Source: a virus. From it: a stretch of 64,000 nt of DNA. The notes below the pieces were generated by a model that saw only the letters and a program-made list of their open reading frames with translations, was not told where the DNA came from and made no database searches. The stretch spans positions 42,906-106,905 of the IMG/VR virus record IMGVR_UViG_3300042558_002764; one strand, 5' to 3'. Position 1 is the first letter of the stretch; each line of letters begins with the position of its first letter. Of the stretch, positions 1 through 7,164 are shown piece by piece. The position numbers and the translations under genes were made by a program.

Positions 1-1
1 T

Positions 2-1387
2 GTATTAGAGTTTGATAGGAATGATACAAATAATGCTTACTCCGTAGACCTATCCTCAATTAAATTCAGTGGTAATACATCGGGTGATTGTATTACCGAT
101 ATTTATGTGTCTAATTTAAATTCTTGTTCACCATTACATATTCAAAATATAAGTTCAGGTGATGTTTTAATACTTGAGAACGGTAATGGTTTTGTAGGTA
201 TAGGTACTTTAACACCAACTGAAAGATTAGATGTTAATGGTAAAACAAAAACTACAAGATTACAAGTAACTAACGGAGCTGTATCTAATTATGTTTTGAC
301 ATCAGATTCTTTTGGTAATGCCTCTTGGTCACAGGGTTTAGACAATTATGTTACAGGTGGAACCTATTCTAATGGTTCTATTACCCTTAATAGACAAAAC
401 GGTTTAGTTACTATTAATGGTTTATCAACAGGTTACACATTAACTTCATCAGCTATTAACACAGCCTTAGGTTATACACCACTTTCAGCATCTACAGATA
501 CATTTGTCACAGGTGGTACATACTCTAACGGAACTTTAACATTTAACAGACAAAATGGTACATTTAATGTAACTGGGTTATCTACAGGATACACCTTAAC
601 ATCTTCAGCTATTAATACGGCTTTAGGTTATACTCCTTTATCAGCATTTACCGATACTTTTATTACTGGGATTACTTATTCTAATAATAATATTATAGTT
701 GGTAGAAACCAAGGTCAATCATCTTTAACTACAAATATTTCTACAATGACAGGTTTAACTGTTAATGGAAATTTAACTGTAACAGGTAACACATCAATGG
801 AAGGTGTAACCGCATCAACATTAAACCTATCAACAACACCAGCAAACGACTCAACAAACAATAATGTTTTAGTAAGGGATGTCTTAACAGGTGTTGTTAA
901 ACAAAGAGATATTACAAATGCTTTAAATAAAAATTACGCATCTTTTTATGATACTGGTAATCAAACAGGTCTTGCTAATACAGTATTAACTATGTCGGCA
1001 AACACATCAGATTCTTGGAATACTGGAATTACTTTAAGTGCAAATACAAGATTTGTAATACAAAATCCTGGTGTTTATAATTTAGCATTTAGCGCTCAAA
1101 TGGTAAAAACTGGTGGTAATAGTTCTACACACGCACACATATGGCTTTATCAAAACGGTCTTGATGTATTATATAGTGCTAGTCAGATTGGATTTCCTTC
1201 AAATAGTGTATATGTTGTTCCTGCTTGGAATTTCTTTTTTAGTACTACAACACCAAATGAATATGTTGAATTAAAATGGGAAATAAATAGTAATGTAGAT
1301 AACCAATTGTCAATAAAACATCAACCAGCCGCTGGAAGTGTACCCGCAATCCCATCTCTTATTGTTACTATCAACCAAGTAAATTAG
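2..1387 (+). CDS. tail fibre or fibre-like virion protein, C-terminal part (gene truncated by window edge)
   Basis: The frame is open back to the left edge; an internal GTG at 107 is not a convincing start, so this is the 3' part of a longer gene. A motif reading VGIGTLTPTERLDVNG (from about residue 60 of the visible part) is typical of phage fibre proteins and of Bacteroidota adhesins ahead of fibre domains. It is followed by two full 52-residue repeats and a partial third, each carrying a TALGYTPLSA motif known from tail fibres. The last ~130 residues look like a beta-sandwich head of the C1q/TNF-like type (hydrophobic strands, aromatic-rich, ending VTINQVN). The likely role is host receptor binding at the baseplate periphery. 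No clear terminator follows. The fibre assignment is firm at class level; the receptor cannot be inferred. Confidence 0.75.
   Translation, partial: VLEFDRNDTNNAYSVDLSSIKFSGNTSGDCITDIYVSNLNSCSPLHIQNISSGDVLILENGNGFVGIGTLTPTERLDVNGKTKTTRLQVTNGAVSNYVLTSDSFGNASWSQGLDNYVTGGTYSNGSITLNRQNGLVTINGLSTGYTLTSSAINTALGYTPLSASTDTFVTGGTYSNGTLTFNRQNGTFNVTGLSTGYTLTSSAINTALGYTPLSAFTDTFITGITYSNNNIIVGRNQGQSSLTTNISTMTGLTVNGNLTVTGNTSMEGVTASTLNLSTTPANDSTNNNVLVRDVLTGVVKQRDITNALNKNYASFYDTGNQTGLANTVLTMSANTSDSWNTGITLSANTRFVIQNPGVYNLAFSAQMVKTGGNSSTHAHIWLYQNGLDVLYSASQIGFPSNSVYVVPAWNFFFSTTTPNEYVELKWEINSNVDNQLSIKHQPAAGSVPAIPSLIVTINQVN
353..664 (+). repeat. two tandem 156-bp coding repeats (52 residues each)
   Basis: Direct repeats start at about 353 and 509, and a diverged partial third starts at 665. 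Each encodes TGGTYSNG...NRQNG...GLSTGYTLTSSAINTALGYTPLSA-type sequence. Spacing is an exact 156 bp, so the reading frame is kept. They probably form repeated segments of a trimeric fibre shaft. Confidence 0.8.
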
Positions 1388-1445
1388 TTCACTTTAAAGA
1401 TTTTAACAATATATTTTCAAGAAACTTAACCCTTACTAAAATATT

Positions 1446-1604
1446 TTAATTTAAATCTTCACCGTATATATCTGTTTTTGGTCTACATTTTTCTTTGATG
1501 AGTTTTTCAACAAAAGCAAACATCTTTAAACCATTTTTTTCACAATACTCTTTTAATAGTTTATGTGTTTGTGGTGTAATTTTTAAGTTTTTATCTCTTT
1601 TCAT
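1446..1604 (-). CDS. small ribbon-helix-helix-like DNA-binding protein (52 aa)
   Basis: The minus strand encodes a 52-residue protein beginning MKRDKNLKITPQTHKLLKEY and ending IYGEDLN. The pattern is a short basic strand (KNLKIT), then a helix (PQTHKLLKEYCEKNG), then a second helix (KMFAFVEKLIKEKC), which matches the fold order of Arc/MetJ-type ribbon-helix-helix proteins. It lies between the tail-fibre gene and the tail-sheath gene, facing away from the sheath. Two inverted repeats lie just upstream of its start, and a TACTTTTG box (1628-1635, minus strand) fits a Bacteroidota -7 element, though no -33 TTG is visible. It is likely an autoregulated repressor. The plus-strand frame across the same bases gives low-complexity Phe/Ser-rich sequence and is rejected. 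The remaining gap, 1388-1445, holds nothing I can recognise. Confidence 0.72.
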   Translation of the reverse strand: MKRDKNLKITPQTHKLLKEYCEKNGLKMFAFVEKLIKEKCRPKTDIYGEDLN

Positions 1605-1624
1605 CTACTATTTATTGATAAGTA

Positions 1625-1647
1625 TGACAAAAGTATCTTTTTTGTCA
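1625..1647. promoter_or_regulatory. inverted repeat, candidate operator 1
   Basis: Arms TGACAAAA (1625-1632) and TTTTGTCA (1640-1647) are perfectly complementary around a 7-nt spacer. The left arm overlaps the TACTTTTG -7-like box of the divergent small DNA-binding gene, so binding here could block that promoter. Confidence 0.5.
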
Positions 1648-1652
1648 CACTC

Positions 1653-1676
1653 ATTTTGTTGTTATAACAACAAAAT
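1653..1676. promoter_or_regulatory. 24-bp perfect palindrome, candidate operator 2
   Basis: The sequence 1653-1676 equals its own reverse complement; half-site ATTTTGTTGTTA. It shares the TTTTGT/ACAAAA core with the inverted repeat 6 nt away. No T-run or GC-rich stem supports a terminator reading. It lies between the ribbon-helix-helix-like gene and the sheath gene. Confidence 0.55.
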
Positions 1677-1698
1677 AAAATTTTTGGTAAAGTCACCA

Positions 1699-1706
1699 AT
1701 ATTTAT
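1699..1706 (+). promoter_or_regulatory. candidate late promoter motif before sheath gene
   Basis: ATATTTAT followed by TAATAAAA, 38 nt before the sheath start. One of about ten copies found before virion-type genes in this window. Confidence 0.4.
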
Positions 1707-1744
1707 TAATAAAATAACGAAAGAAAAAAAAATAAAATTAAAAA

Positions 1745-4537
1745 ATGGCATCAGACAAAATATTTGTATCACCAGGTGTATTTACATCAGAAAAAGATTT
1801 AAGTTTCGTAGCGCAACAAGTAGGTGTTACAACTTTGGGTGTTGTTGGTGAAACGACTAAAGGACCAGCTTTTGAACCAATCTTCATTACAAACTATGAA
1901 GAGTTCTTAGCTATTTTCGGTGGTCTAAACTCTAAGAAATTTGGGGGAGAAGATAAAAAACCAATGTATGAATTACCTTACATTGCTAAAAGTTATCTAC
2001 AACAATCAAACCAAATGTTTGTTACAAGAATTCTTGGTTTAACTGGTTATGACGCAGGAGCGGCTTGGTTAATTACAGCAAGTGCTAACTACGACCCAAC
2101 AACAATTGTATCGGTAACAACTACAGGGTGGACAGCATCTTTTACAGGAAACACTTTTGGTTCAATTTCTAACGCTAACGTACAAGCGTTATACAATTTA
2201 GGATTGTTCCCTAACGGACCAACATTAACAACAACAGAACCAATACCAAATGATATAGCAACTTACCCTGAAGGTATTGTATTCACAAAAACAGGTCTTT
2301 CTTTTATAGGGACATCAGCAAATATAACCCAAACTAGTTATATATCTAGTGCGAATACTGGTTCTGTTTCTGGTACAGTTACAACTTATTCAGCATCTTC
2401 TTATTCTGAATATGAAGGTATGGCATTAGCAATGTTACGTTCTAGAGGTGATTATGGTGATGTAAATACAGTAACCGATACACTTACATTTAGAACTTTA
2501 CAAACTTCAAATGGTGTGGTTATGAACCCACTTACAACAGCTACTAACGCGGAAGCTAACTTTGTTCTTTCAGCTACAAACGCCACAACAAGTGCAGTAA
2601 CTGCTTACGAAGTTTCTTTAAACACATCCTCAAGAGATTATATGCCAAGAGTACTTGGTACTGATTGTTTTGATAGAGACCCTTATATTTTTGTTGAGGA
2701 AATTTATCCAAACAAATTAGCTGATTTAGTTTCAGCTGGATATATCTTAGGATTAAATTCTACCGTAACATACACAAACGATTTTAACAATTATAAACAA
2801 CAATGGCAAACTCCTGAAACTCCTTGGGTTGTTTCTGAATTACGTGGTAACCTTGTTGAAAAATTATTCAAATTTATTTCTATCTCTGACGGTAGTTCGG
2901 GTAACAAAGAGATTAAAATCTCAATAGCTAACATCAAACCTGATACAAAACAATTTGATATCCTTGTTAGAGAATTTTATGACAACGATACAAGACCAAC
3001 AATTATTGAGTCTTTCCGTAAAGTTGTTATGAATCCTGCTGATGATAACTATATTGCTAGAAGAATAGGTACCGCTGACGGTGAATTCTCTTTAAAGAGT
3101 AGATACATTATGATGGTTATGAACGCTGAAGCACCAATTGACTCATTCGCAGCGGGTTATGAAGGTTATGTTGTTAGAGATTATCCTGTAGGTGTATTAG
3201 CACCACAATTAAACTACAAAACACAATACGATATTGTTAATGATACAATTAGAAAAGTTTACTTAGGTATTTCTGATACAGTTGGTATTGACCAAAACAT
3301 GTTTAATTGGAAAGGTTATACTAATGACGCATCACCTAATCAATGGACAGCTACAACAAAAGGTTTCCACATGGATAGTGGAGCTACAGTAGCAGGTACT
3401 TTTGAAGTAGGATGTTGTCCGTTTAGAACAATCGCTGGTATTGAAGGTACTTCTTATCAGTCTATTCAAGCTAGAAAATTCACATTCGCACCTTATTTAG
3501 GATTTGACGGATGGAACTGTTATAGAAATACAAGAACAAATACTGATAGATATAGAGTTGGTAGAGCTGGTTTTGACGCAGGTTTACTTAACGGTGAATT
3601 TGAAAACATTACCGCTACTCAAGGTACTTCTGATTACTACGCATACCAAGAAGGTATCTACACATTTAGAAATCCTGAAGCAGTAAACATTAACGTATTA
3701 GCAACACCTGGTATTGATTACTCAGAAAATAATTCATTGGTTGGTTTAACAATTGACATGGTTGAAGAAGAAAGAGCTGATTCAGTTTATATCTTAACTT
3801 CTCCTGAAGGTGTTACTTACAACAATGTTGTTCAATTAACTAGTATTGGGTTCGCAACAATTAGTAATTATACAGCTGATGACATGGTAGGTTTACTTGA
3901 AGCAGCAGATATTGACTCTAACTACACAGCCACTTATTGGCCATGGATTCAATCAAAAGATACTGAAAATAATGTTAACGTTTGGTTACCACCTACATAT
4001 GAAGTAGTACGTAACATCGCTTTAACTGATAACGTATCATTCCCTTGGTTCGCTTCAGCTGGTTACACAAGGGGTCTTACTTCAGCTATTCAAGCTAGAG
4101 TTAAATTGACTGAAGCTGATAGAGATACTTTATATGAAGGAAGAATTAACCCAATGGCTACATTCTCTGACCAAGGAGTTGTAATTTGGGGTAACAAAAA
4201 CTTACAAATAGCTGATTCAGCTCTTGATAGATTGAACATCAGAAGATTGTTACTACAAACAAGAAAGTTGATTTCAGCAGTAGCAGTAAGATTGTTGTTC
4301 GAACAAAACGACCAAATCGTAAGAAATCAATTCTTATCACTTGTTAACCCAATCTTGGAAAACATTAAGAGAGAAAGAGGTTTGGCTGACTTTAGAGTTC
4401 AATTATCAAGTGACCCTGAAGAAATTGACAGAAATGAATTAAGAGGTAAAATCTTTTTAAAACCTGTACCAGCTTTAGAATTCATAATCTTAGAGTTCAA
4501 CGTAACTTCAACAGGAGCGTCATTCGACAATCTATAA
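1745..4537 (+). CDS. gp18: contractile tail sheath protein (T4 gp18-like)
   Basis: 930 residues. The N-terminus (FVSPGVFTSEKDLS, then GVVGETTKGPAFEP and an ITNYEEF segment) matches the opening of myovirus sheath proteins, where the stretch forms the inter-subunit linking strand. The C-terminal part (IRRLLLQTRKLISAV... QNDQIVRNQFL... FRVQLSS... KPVPALEFIILEFNVT) is the conserved C-terminal sheath domain that packs on the tube. It is longer than T4 gp18 (659 aa); the extra length is in the Ser/Thr-rich middle (about residues 110-300), likely surface-exposed domains. The start is preceded by an A-rich leader with no Shine-Dalgarno. A strong terminator follows and a candidate late motif lies 38 nt upstream. 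Confidence 0.93.
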   Translation: MASDKIFVSPGVFTSEKDLSFVAQQVGVTTLGVVGETTKGPAFEPIFITNYEEFLAIFGGLNSKKFGGEDKKPMYELPYIAKSYLQQSNQMFVTRILGLTGYDAGAAWLITASANYDPTTIVSVTTTGWTASFTGNTFGSISNANVQALYNLGLFPNGPTLTTTEPIPNDIATYPEGIVFTKTGLSFIGTSANITQTSYISSANTGSVSGTVTTYSASSYSEYEGMALAMLRSRGDYGDVNTVTDTLTFRTLQTSNGVVMNPLTTATNAEANFVLSATNATTSAVTAYEVSLNTSSRDYMPRVLGTDCFDRDPYIFVEEIYPNKLADLVSAGYILGLNSTVTYTNDFNNYKQQWQTPETPWVVSELRGNLVEKLFKFISISDGSSGNKEIKISIANIKPDTKQFDILVREFYDNDTRPTIIESFRKVVMNPADDNYIARRIGTADGEFSLKSRYIMMVMNAEAPIDSFAAGYEGYVVRDYPVGVLAPQLNYKTQYDIVNDTIRKVYLGISDTVGIDQNMFNWKGYTNDASPNQWTATTKGFHMDSGATVAGTFEVGCCPFRTIAGIEGTSYQSIQARKFTFAPYLGFDGWNCYRNTRTNTDRYRVGRAGFDAGLLNGEFENITATQGTSDYYAYQEGIYTFRNPEAVNINVLATPGIDYSENNSLVGLTIDMVEEERADSVYILTSPEGVTYNNVVQLTSIGFATISNYTADDMVGLLEAADIDSNYTATYWPWIQSKDTENNVNVWLPPTYEVVRNIALTDNVSFPWFASAGYTRGLTSAIQARVKLTEADRDTLYEGRINPMATFSDQGVVIWGNKNLQIADSALDRLNIRRLLLQTRKLISAVAVRLLFEQNDQIVRNQFLSLVNPILENIKRERGLADFRVQLSSDPEEIDRNELRGKIFLKPVPALEFIILEFNVTSTGASFDNL

Positions 4538-4547
4538 AAAATAAAAA

Positions 4548-4580
4548 AGAAAAGGCTTTCGGGCCTTTTCTCTTTTTTTT
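4548..4580 (+). terminator. intrinsic terminator after sheath gene
   Basis: Stem AGAAAAGGC (4548-4556) pairs with GCCTTTTCT (4563-4571); the loop can close as a TTCG tetraloop. A run of eight T follows (4573-4580). Confidence 0.9.
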
Positions 4581-4581
4581 A

Positions 4582-4590
4582 ATATTTATA
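4582..4590 (+). promoter_or_regulatory. candidate late promoter motif
   Basis: ATATTTATA followed by ATAAAA, 14 nt before the start at 4605 and directly after the sheath terminator, where a new promoter is needed. Confidence 0.45.
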
Positions 4591-4604
4591 ATAAAAAAGA
4601 AACT

Positions 4605-5159
4605 ATGTCAAAAATTATAACAAAAAGACAATTAAATACCTTAATCGAATCTACATTAAAAGAGTATGTTCGAGACGAAGACGCTATTTACGCAATGCCA
4701 GGTGGTGAGGAATTTATGAACAAAATGGACCAAGAATACAATCCAAATTCACCTTCTGAGTATCATAGAGATATTGATAAAAAGAATCAAGAAGCAGAAA
4801 AAAACAAGGCTAATACTAATGAAGACTATATGGAAGATAAAACTTGTTCTGAGTGTGGTGGAGTAATTAAAGAAGGTCTTTGTGAGTCTGGGTGTGGGTC
4901 ACAAATGGAAGAAGGTAGTTACATGAAAGAAGACGAACTTGAGGAGGGTAACGCTTTTTCAGGAGCATTAGAAACAGCTAGAAAAGAAGGTAAAACTGAG
5001 TTTGAATTTAATGGTAAAACTTATCCTGTTGAGGGTGAGGATAAGGTTAAAGAATCAGTTAAAGATTTAGCCGAATCAGTTACAAAAACTTTTAACCCTT
5101 CATTCTTAACTGAAAATATGGATAACTTTAATAAGTTAATTAATTACAGAAACAAATAA
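4605..5159 (+). CDS. putative virion/internal protein with Cys-rich motif, unknown function
   Basis: 184 residues, not recognised. The first ~20 residues (MSKIITKRQLNTLIESTLKE) form a short amphipathic helix with L/I-x-E steps, like the N-termini of the next genes and similar in style to T4 capsid-targeting peptides cleaved by the prohead protease; this is inference. Residues ~81-98 carry CSECGG...CESGCG, a possible small zinc knuckle. The rest is very acidic and Lys-rich with low complexity, so largely disordered. It heads a two-gene unit that starts just after the sheath terminator and ends at a terminator at 5777. The next gene begins 11 nt after its stop. Confidence 0.6.
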   Translation: MSKIITKRQLNTLIESTLKEYVRDEDAIYAMPGGEEFMNKMDQEYNPNSPSEYHRDIDKKNQEAEKNKANTNEDYMEDKTCSECGGVIKEGLCESGCGSQMEEGSYMKEDELEEGNAFSGALETARKEGKTEFEFNGKTYPVEGEDKVKESVKDLAESVTKTFNPSFLTENMDNFNKLINYRNK

Positions 5160-5170
5160 AAAAAAATAAA

Positions 5171-5770
5171 ATGAGTAAGATTAGATATAAAATCAGAAAA
5201 GAACAACTAGAAAGAGTTGTGGAATCTTTTGTAATGGAATCTACAGAAGGTAAGATGATAGTTAAAGACGCTGCCAAAAAACATAAAATGAATATGGGAG
5301 CTGAACAAAATGATGATATGGGTGATGGAATGAAAAAAGCTCCTGTATCTAAAAAACACAAAATGAAACAAGCTCCTGAAGTTAAGAAAAACATTCATGG
5401 AAAAGTTTCTGAATCTAGAATGGCAGAAATTAAAAACATAATGGAAACTTATGGAATTACTGAAGACGAACTAGAAGAAGGTATGATTTTTAAAACACCA
5501 GAAGAACTTATGGCTAGAGGACAAAAAATAATTTCTATGGACTCAAACGCTGAAAGAATTTACAACACTATTAAAAGAGATGAAAGTAAGTATGGTGAAA
5601 ACTCAGCTAATAAATATTTAATATTTATTGGAAAAAGTAAGGGTAGAATGCTTTACGCTACTTGGGATAAAGGTCTTATGGCTCCAGATAAAACAATGGG
5701 TTATTGGATTGAAAGAGGTAAACCTAGAAGTGGTTATGACAAATCTACTGGTAGTGGAACCGAACTATAA
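5171..5770 (+). CDS. putative virion/internal protein, unknown function
   Basis: 199 residues, not recognised. It opens MSKIRYKIRKEQLERVVESF, the same kind of amphipathic N-terminal helix as its upstream neighbour. Residues ~35-90 are Met/Lys-rich and low-complexity with two KKHKMN/KKHKMK stretches. Residues ~90-110 carry a second L-x-E-rich helix (EIKNIMETYGITEDELEEG). The last ~80 residues look folded (ANKYLIFIGKSKGRMLYATWDKG...GYWIERGKPRSG) as a small mixed alpha/beta domain. It is cotranscribed with the gene 11 nt upstream and followed by a strong hairpin terminator. Antisense frames across 5140-5398 are low-complexity shadows. Confidence 0.6.
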   Translation: MSKIRYKIRKEQLERVVESFVMESTEGKMIVKDAAKKHKMNMGAEQNDDMGDGMKKAPVSKKHKMKQAPEVKKNIHGKVSESRMAEIKNIMETYGITEDELEEGMIFKTPEELMARGQKIISMDSNAERIYNTIKRDESKYGENSANKYLIFIGKSKGRMLYATWDKGLMAPDKTMGYWIERGKPRSGYDKSTGSGTEL

Positions 5771-5776
5771 AATTAT

Positions 5777-5803
5777 AAAAACCCCTTTTAAAGGGGTTTT
5801 TTT
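5777..5803. terminator. bidirectional terminator between convergent genes
   Basis: Stem AAAACCCC / GGGGTTTT (5778-5785 with 5793-5800), T-run on the plus strand to 5803 and an A-run upstream for minus-strand reading. It serves the gene ending at 5770 and the minus-strand gene ending at 5802. Confidence 0.88.
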
Positions 5804-6122
5804 ATTTATCACCGTTAAGTCCCTCAAAAAATTTATAATGGTCTTCCAATGACATGTTATTTACATGTACAATATCTGAGTACAATTGGTACTTGTTATT
5901 GAAAAATAAACCTGACAATAAAAAAACAATAAAAAAAGGTAGTGTGACGTTCATTGGTGTCATAGTTAACATAGTTAAGGTGACAAAAGACAAACCAAAA
6001 GAATGTTTTGTAATTAAACCAAGAATATTTTTTTTACGCAAATTACTTTCTTTTTGCTTTTTGTACTCAATCTCCTGTTCAGGGGTTAGTCTAAATTGTT
6101 CTTTAAAATCTTCTAGTGTCAT
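5802..6122 (-). CDS. small membrane protein, unknown function
   Basis: 106 residues on the minus strand. The N-terminal third is charged and helical (MTLEDFKEQFRLTPEQEIEY then a Lys-rich stretch). Two hydrophobic segments follow at about residues 33-55 and 58-75, then a soluble tail with FNNKYQLYSDIV and EDHYKFFEGL. The likely topology is a two-helix inner-membrane protein. A TATATTTG -7 box at 6142-6149 (minus strand) lies 20 nt upstream of the start, so it may be transcribed early by host polymerase. The opposing plus-strand frame (5854-6150) is rejected: it is Lys/Phe/Cys-rich with no gene-like leader. No function can be assigned. Confidence 0.62.
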   Translation of the reverse strand: MTLEDFKEQFRLTPEQEIEYKKQKESNLRKKNILGLITKHSFGLSFVTLTMLTMTPMNVTLPFFIVFLLSGLFFNNKYQLYSDIVHVNNMSLEDHYKFFEGLNGDK

Positions 6123-6141
6123 AACTTTATCTATTTTTTAT

Positions 6142-6172
6142 CAAATATAACAATATTTATCTATATATCATA
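6142..6172 (-). promoter_or_regulatory. candidate Bacteroidota-type promoter for the small membrane protein
   Basis: On the minus strand, a TATATTTG -7 box (6142-6149) with TATG (6169-6172) exactly 19 nt upstream, one mismatch from the TTTG -33 element. Confidence 0.45.
6153..6160 (+). promoter_or_regulatory. candidate late promoter motif
   Basis: ATATTTAT then CTATAT, 27 nt before the HAD-like gene at 6188. Confidence 0.35.
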
Positions 6173-6187
6173 AATATTTTAAAAAAT

Positions 6188-7048
6188 ATGAAAAAAATTA
6201 TTTTAACAGAATCACAAAAAATAAAACTACAACAATATCTTAAAGAAGAAAAAAATATTCGTATGTATGTTTTTGATTGGGATGACAACATTTTAAGGAT
6301 GCCTACAGAGGTTAAAATGGAGAAGAATGAAAACGGTAAGTGGGTCCCATTAAGAGTTTCCACAGAAGATTTTGCTCATTTTAGAACTGACCCTAATTAT
6401 AGAACAACCCCTGATTCATTTTCCGATTTTACAAATAATGAGGCTTTTTTAATTGACGCAAAAAAAGCTATTAATAATAAAAGTTTTGCACCAAGTTACA
6501 AAAAATTTATTGAATCATTAATATACGCAAACCCATTCGCAATTAATACTGCTAGGGGTCATAGTCCAAACACATTAAAAGAGGGGGTAAAACTTTTCAT
6601 TCAAACGGTATTAAGTGATGATGAAAAAATGATGATGATTAATAATATCAAAAAAGAATTACCACAAAGTTTAGTAAAAGGATTAAACAATAAACAATTA
6701 ATAGATTTATATTTAGATGAGATGGGTGAGTTTTACCCTGTTACTTCTGAAGAGTTTGGTGATAGGTTTGGCCTTAATGTAAAAGGTGGGGCTTCAAATC
6801 CTGAAAATTCTAAAAAAGTGGCTATTGCTCACTTTGTAGAAAAGGTGTTTAAAAACGTAGAAAAATTAATCCAAAGTGGTGAATATACAAAAGTATCTTT
6901 TGGTTTTTCTGATGATGATGTTAGAAATGTTAAAGCTACGGTTGAGTTACTGGAAGATGAATTATCTAAAATGTATCCTGAAATACACTTTGTTATATAT
7001 GATACATCTGACGGTGGGAATAAAAAAATAGTTATTGAGAAAGAATGA
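6188..7048 (+). CDS. HAD-superfamily hydrolase, putative phosphatase
   Basis: 286 residues. After an N-terminal amphipathic peptide (MKKIILTESQKIKLQQYLKE), residues 26-37 give MYVFDWDDNILR, a HAD motif I with nucleophile Asp30 and Asp32. TARGHSP around residue 119 fits motif II (Thr/Ser), and GFSDDDVRNV around residue 240 fits the acidic motif IV. Between them is a mainly helical cap region. The substrate is unknown; phage HAD enzymes include nucleotide and polynucleotide phosphatases. The N-terminal peptide resembles those of the two genes upstream, so it may be packaged in the head. The stop overlaps the next start (ATGA), so it is translationally coupled to a small lipoprotein gene. Confidence 0.75.
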   Translation: MKKIILTESQKIKLQQYLKEEKNIRMYVFDWDDNILRMPTEVKMEKNENGKWVPLRVSTEDFAHFRTDPNYRTTPDSFSDFTNNEAFLIDAKKAINNKSFAPSYKKFIESLIYANPFAINTARGHSPNTLKEGVKLFIQTVLSDDEKMMMINNIKKELPQSLVKGLNNKQLIDLYLDEMGEFYPVTSEEFGDRFGLNVKGGASNPENSKKVAIAHFVEKVFKNVEKLIQSGEYTKVSFGFSDDDVRNVKATVELLEDELSKMYPEIHFVIYDTSDGGNKKIVIEKE

Positions 7049-7164
7049 GGTTAATTTTAATAATATTAGGTGTCACTATTTTATTTTCTTGTAAAAGTAC
7101 AAGAAATGGTGATTGTGATGCTTACAGTAAAAATGAAGTAAAAAGTGAAGTTAATCAGATGTAA
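7045..7164 (+). CDS. small lipoprotein (39 aa)
   Basis: This 39-residue frame starts at an ATG overlapping the stop of the HAD gene (ATGA) and ends at TAA 7162-7164. It begins MRLILIILGVTILFSCKSTR: one Arg, a hydrophobic stretch, then the lipobox LFSC, so Cys16 would be the lipidated residue after signal peptidase II cleavage. The mature part is ~24 polar residues. The short signal and polar residues after the Cys are typical of Bacteroidota lipoproteins. It overlaps the next gene by 20 nt. Small phage lipoproteins are known as lysis regulators (spanin subunits, such as Rz1) and superinfection blockers; either is possible here and neither is proven. Confidence 0.68.
   Translation: MRLILIILGVTILFSCKSTRNGDCDAYSKNEVKSEVNQM

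Noticed and set aside
1653-1676. Palindrome as a transcription terminator for the tail-fibre gene
   Set aside because: AT-rich with no loop and no T-run, and it lies ~270 nt past the fibre stop; an operator reading fits better.
1495-1851. Plus-strand frame of 118 codons before and across the sheath start
   Set aside because: Phe/Ser/Ile-rich low-complexity product, overlaps the true sheath start, and lies antisense to the convincing 52-residue minus-strand gene.
5854-6150. Plus-strand 98-codon frame opposite the small membrane protein
   Set aside because: Preceded by a bidirectional terminator; the minus-strand reading gives a better protein with two clean hydrophobic helices and a -7 box.
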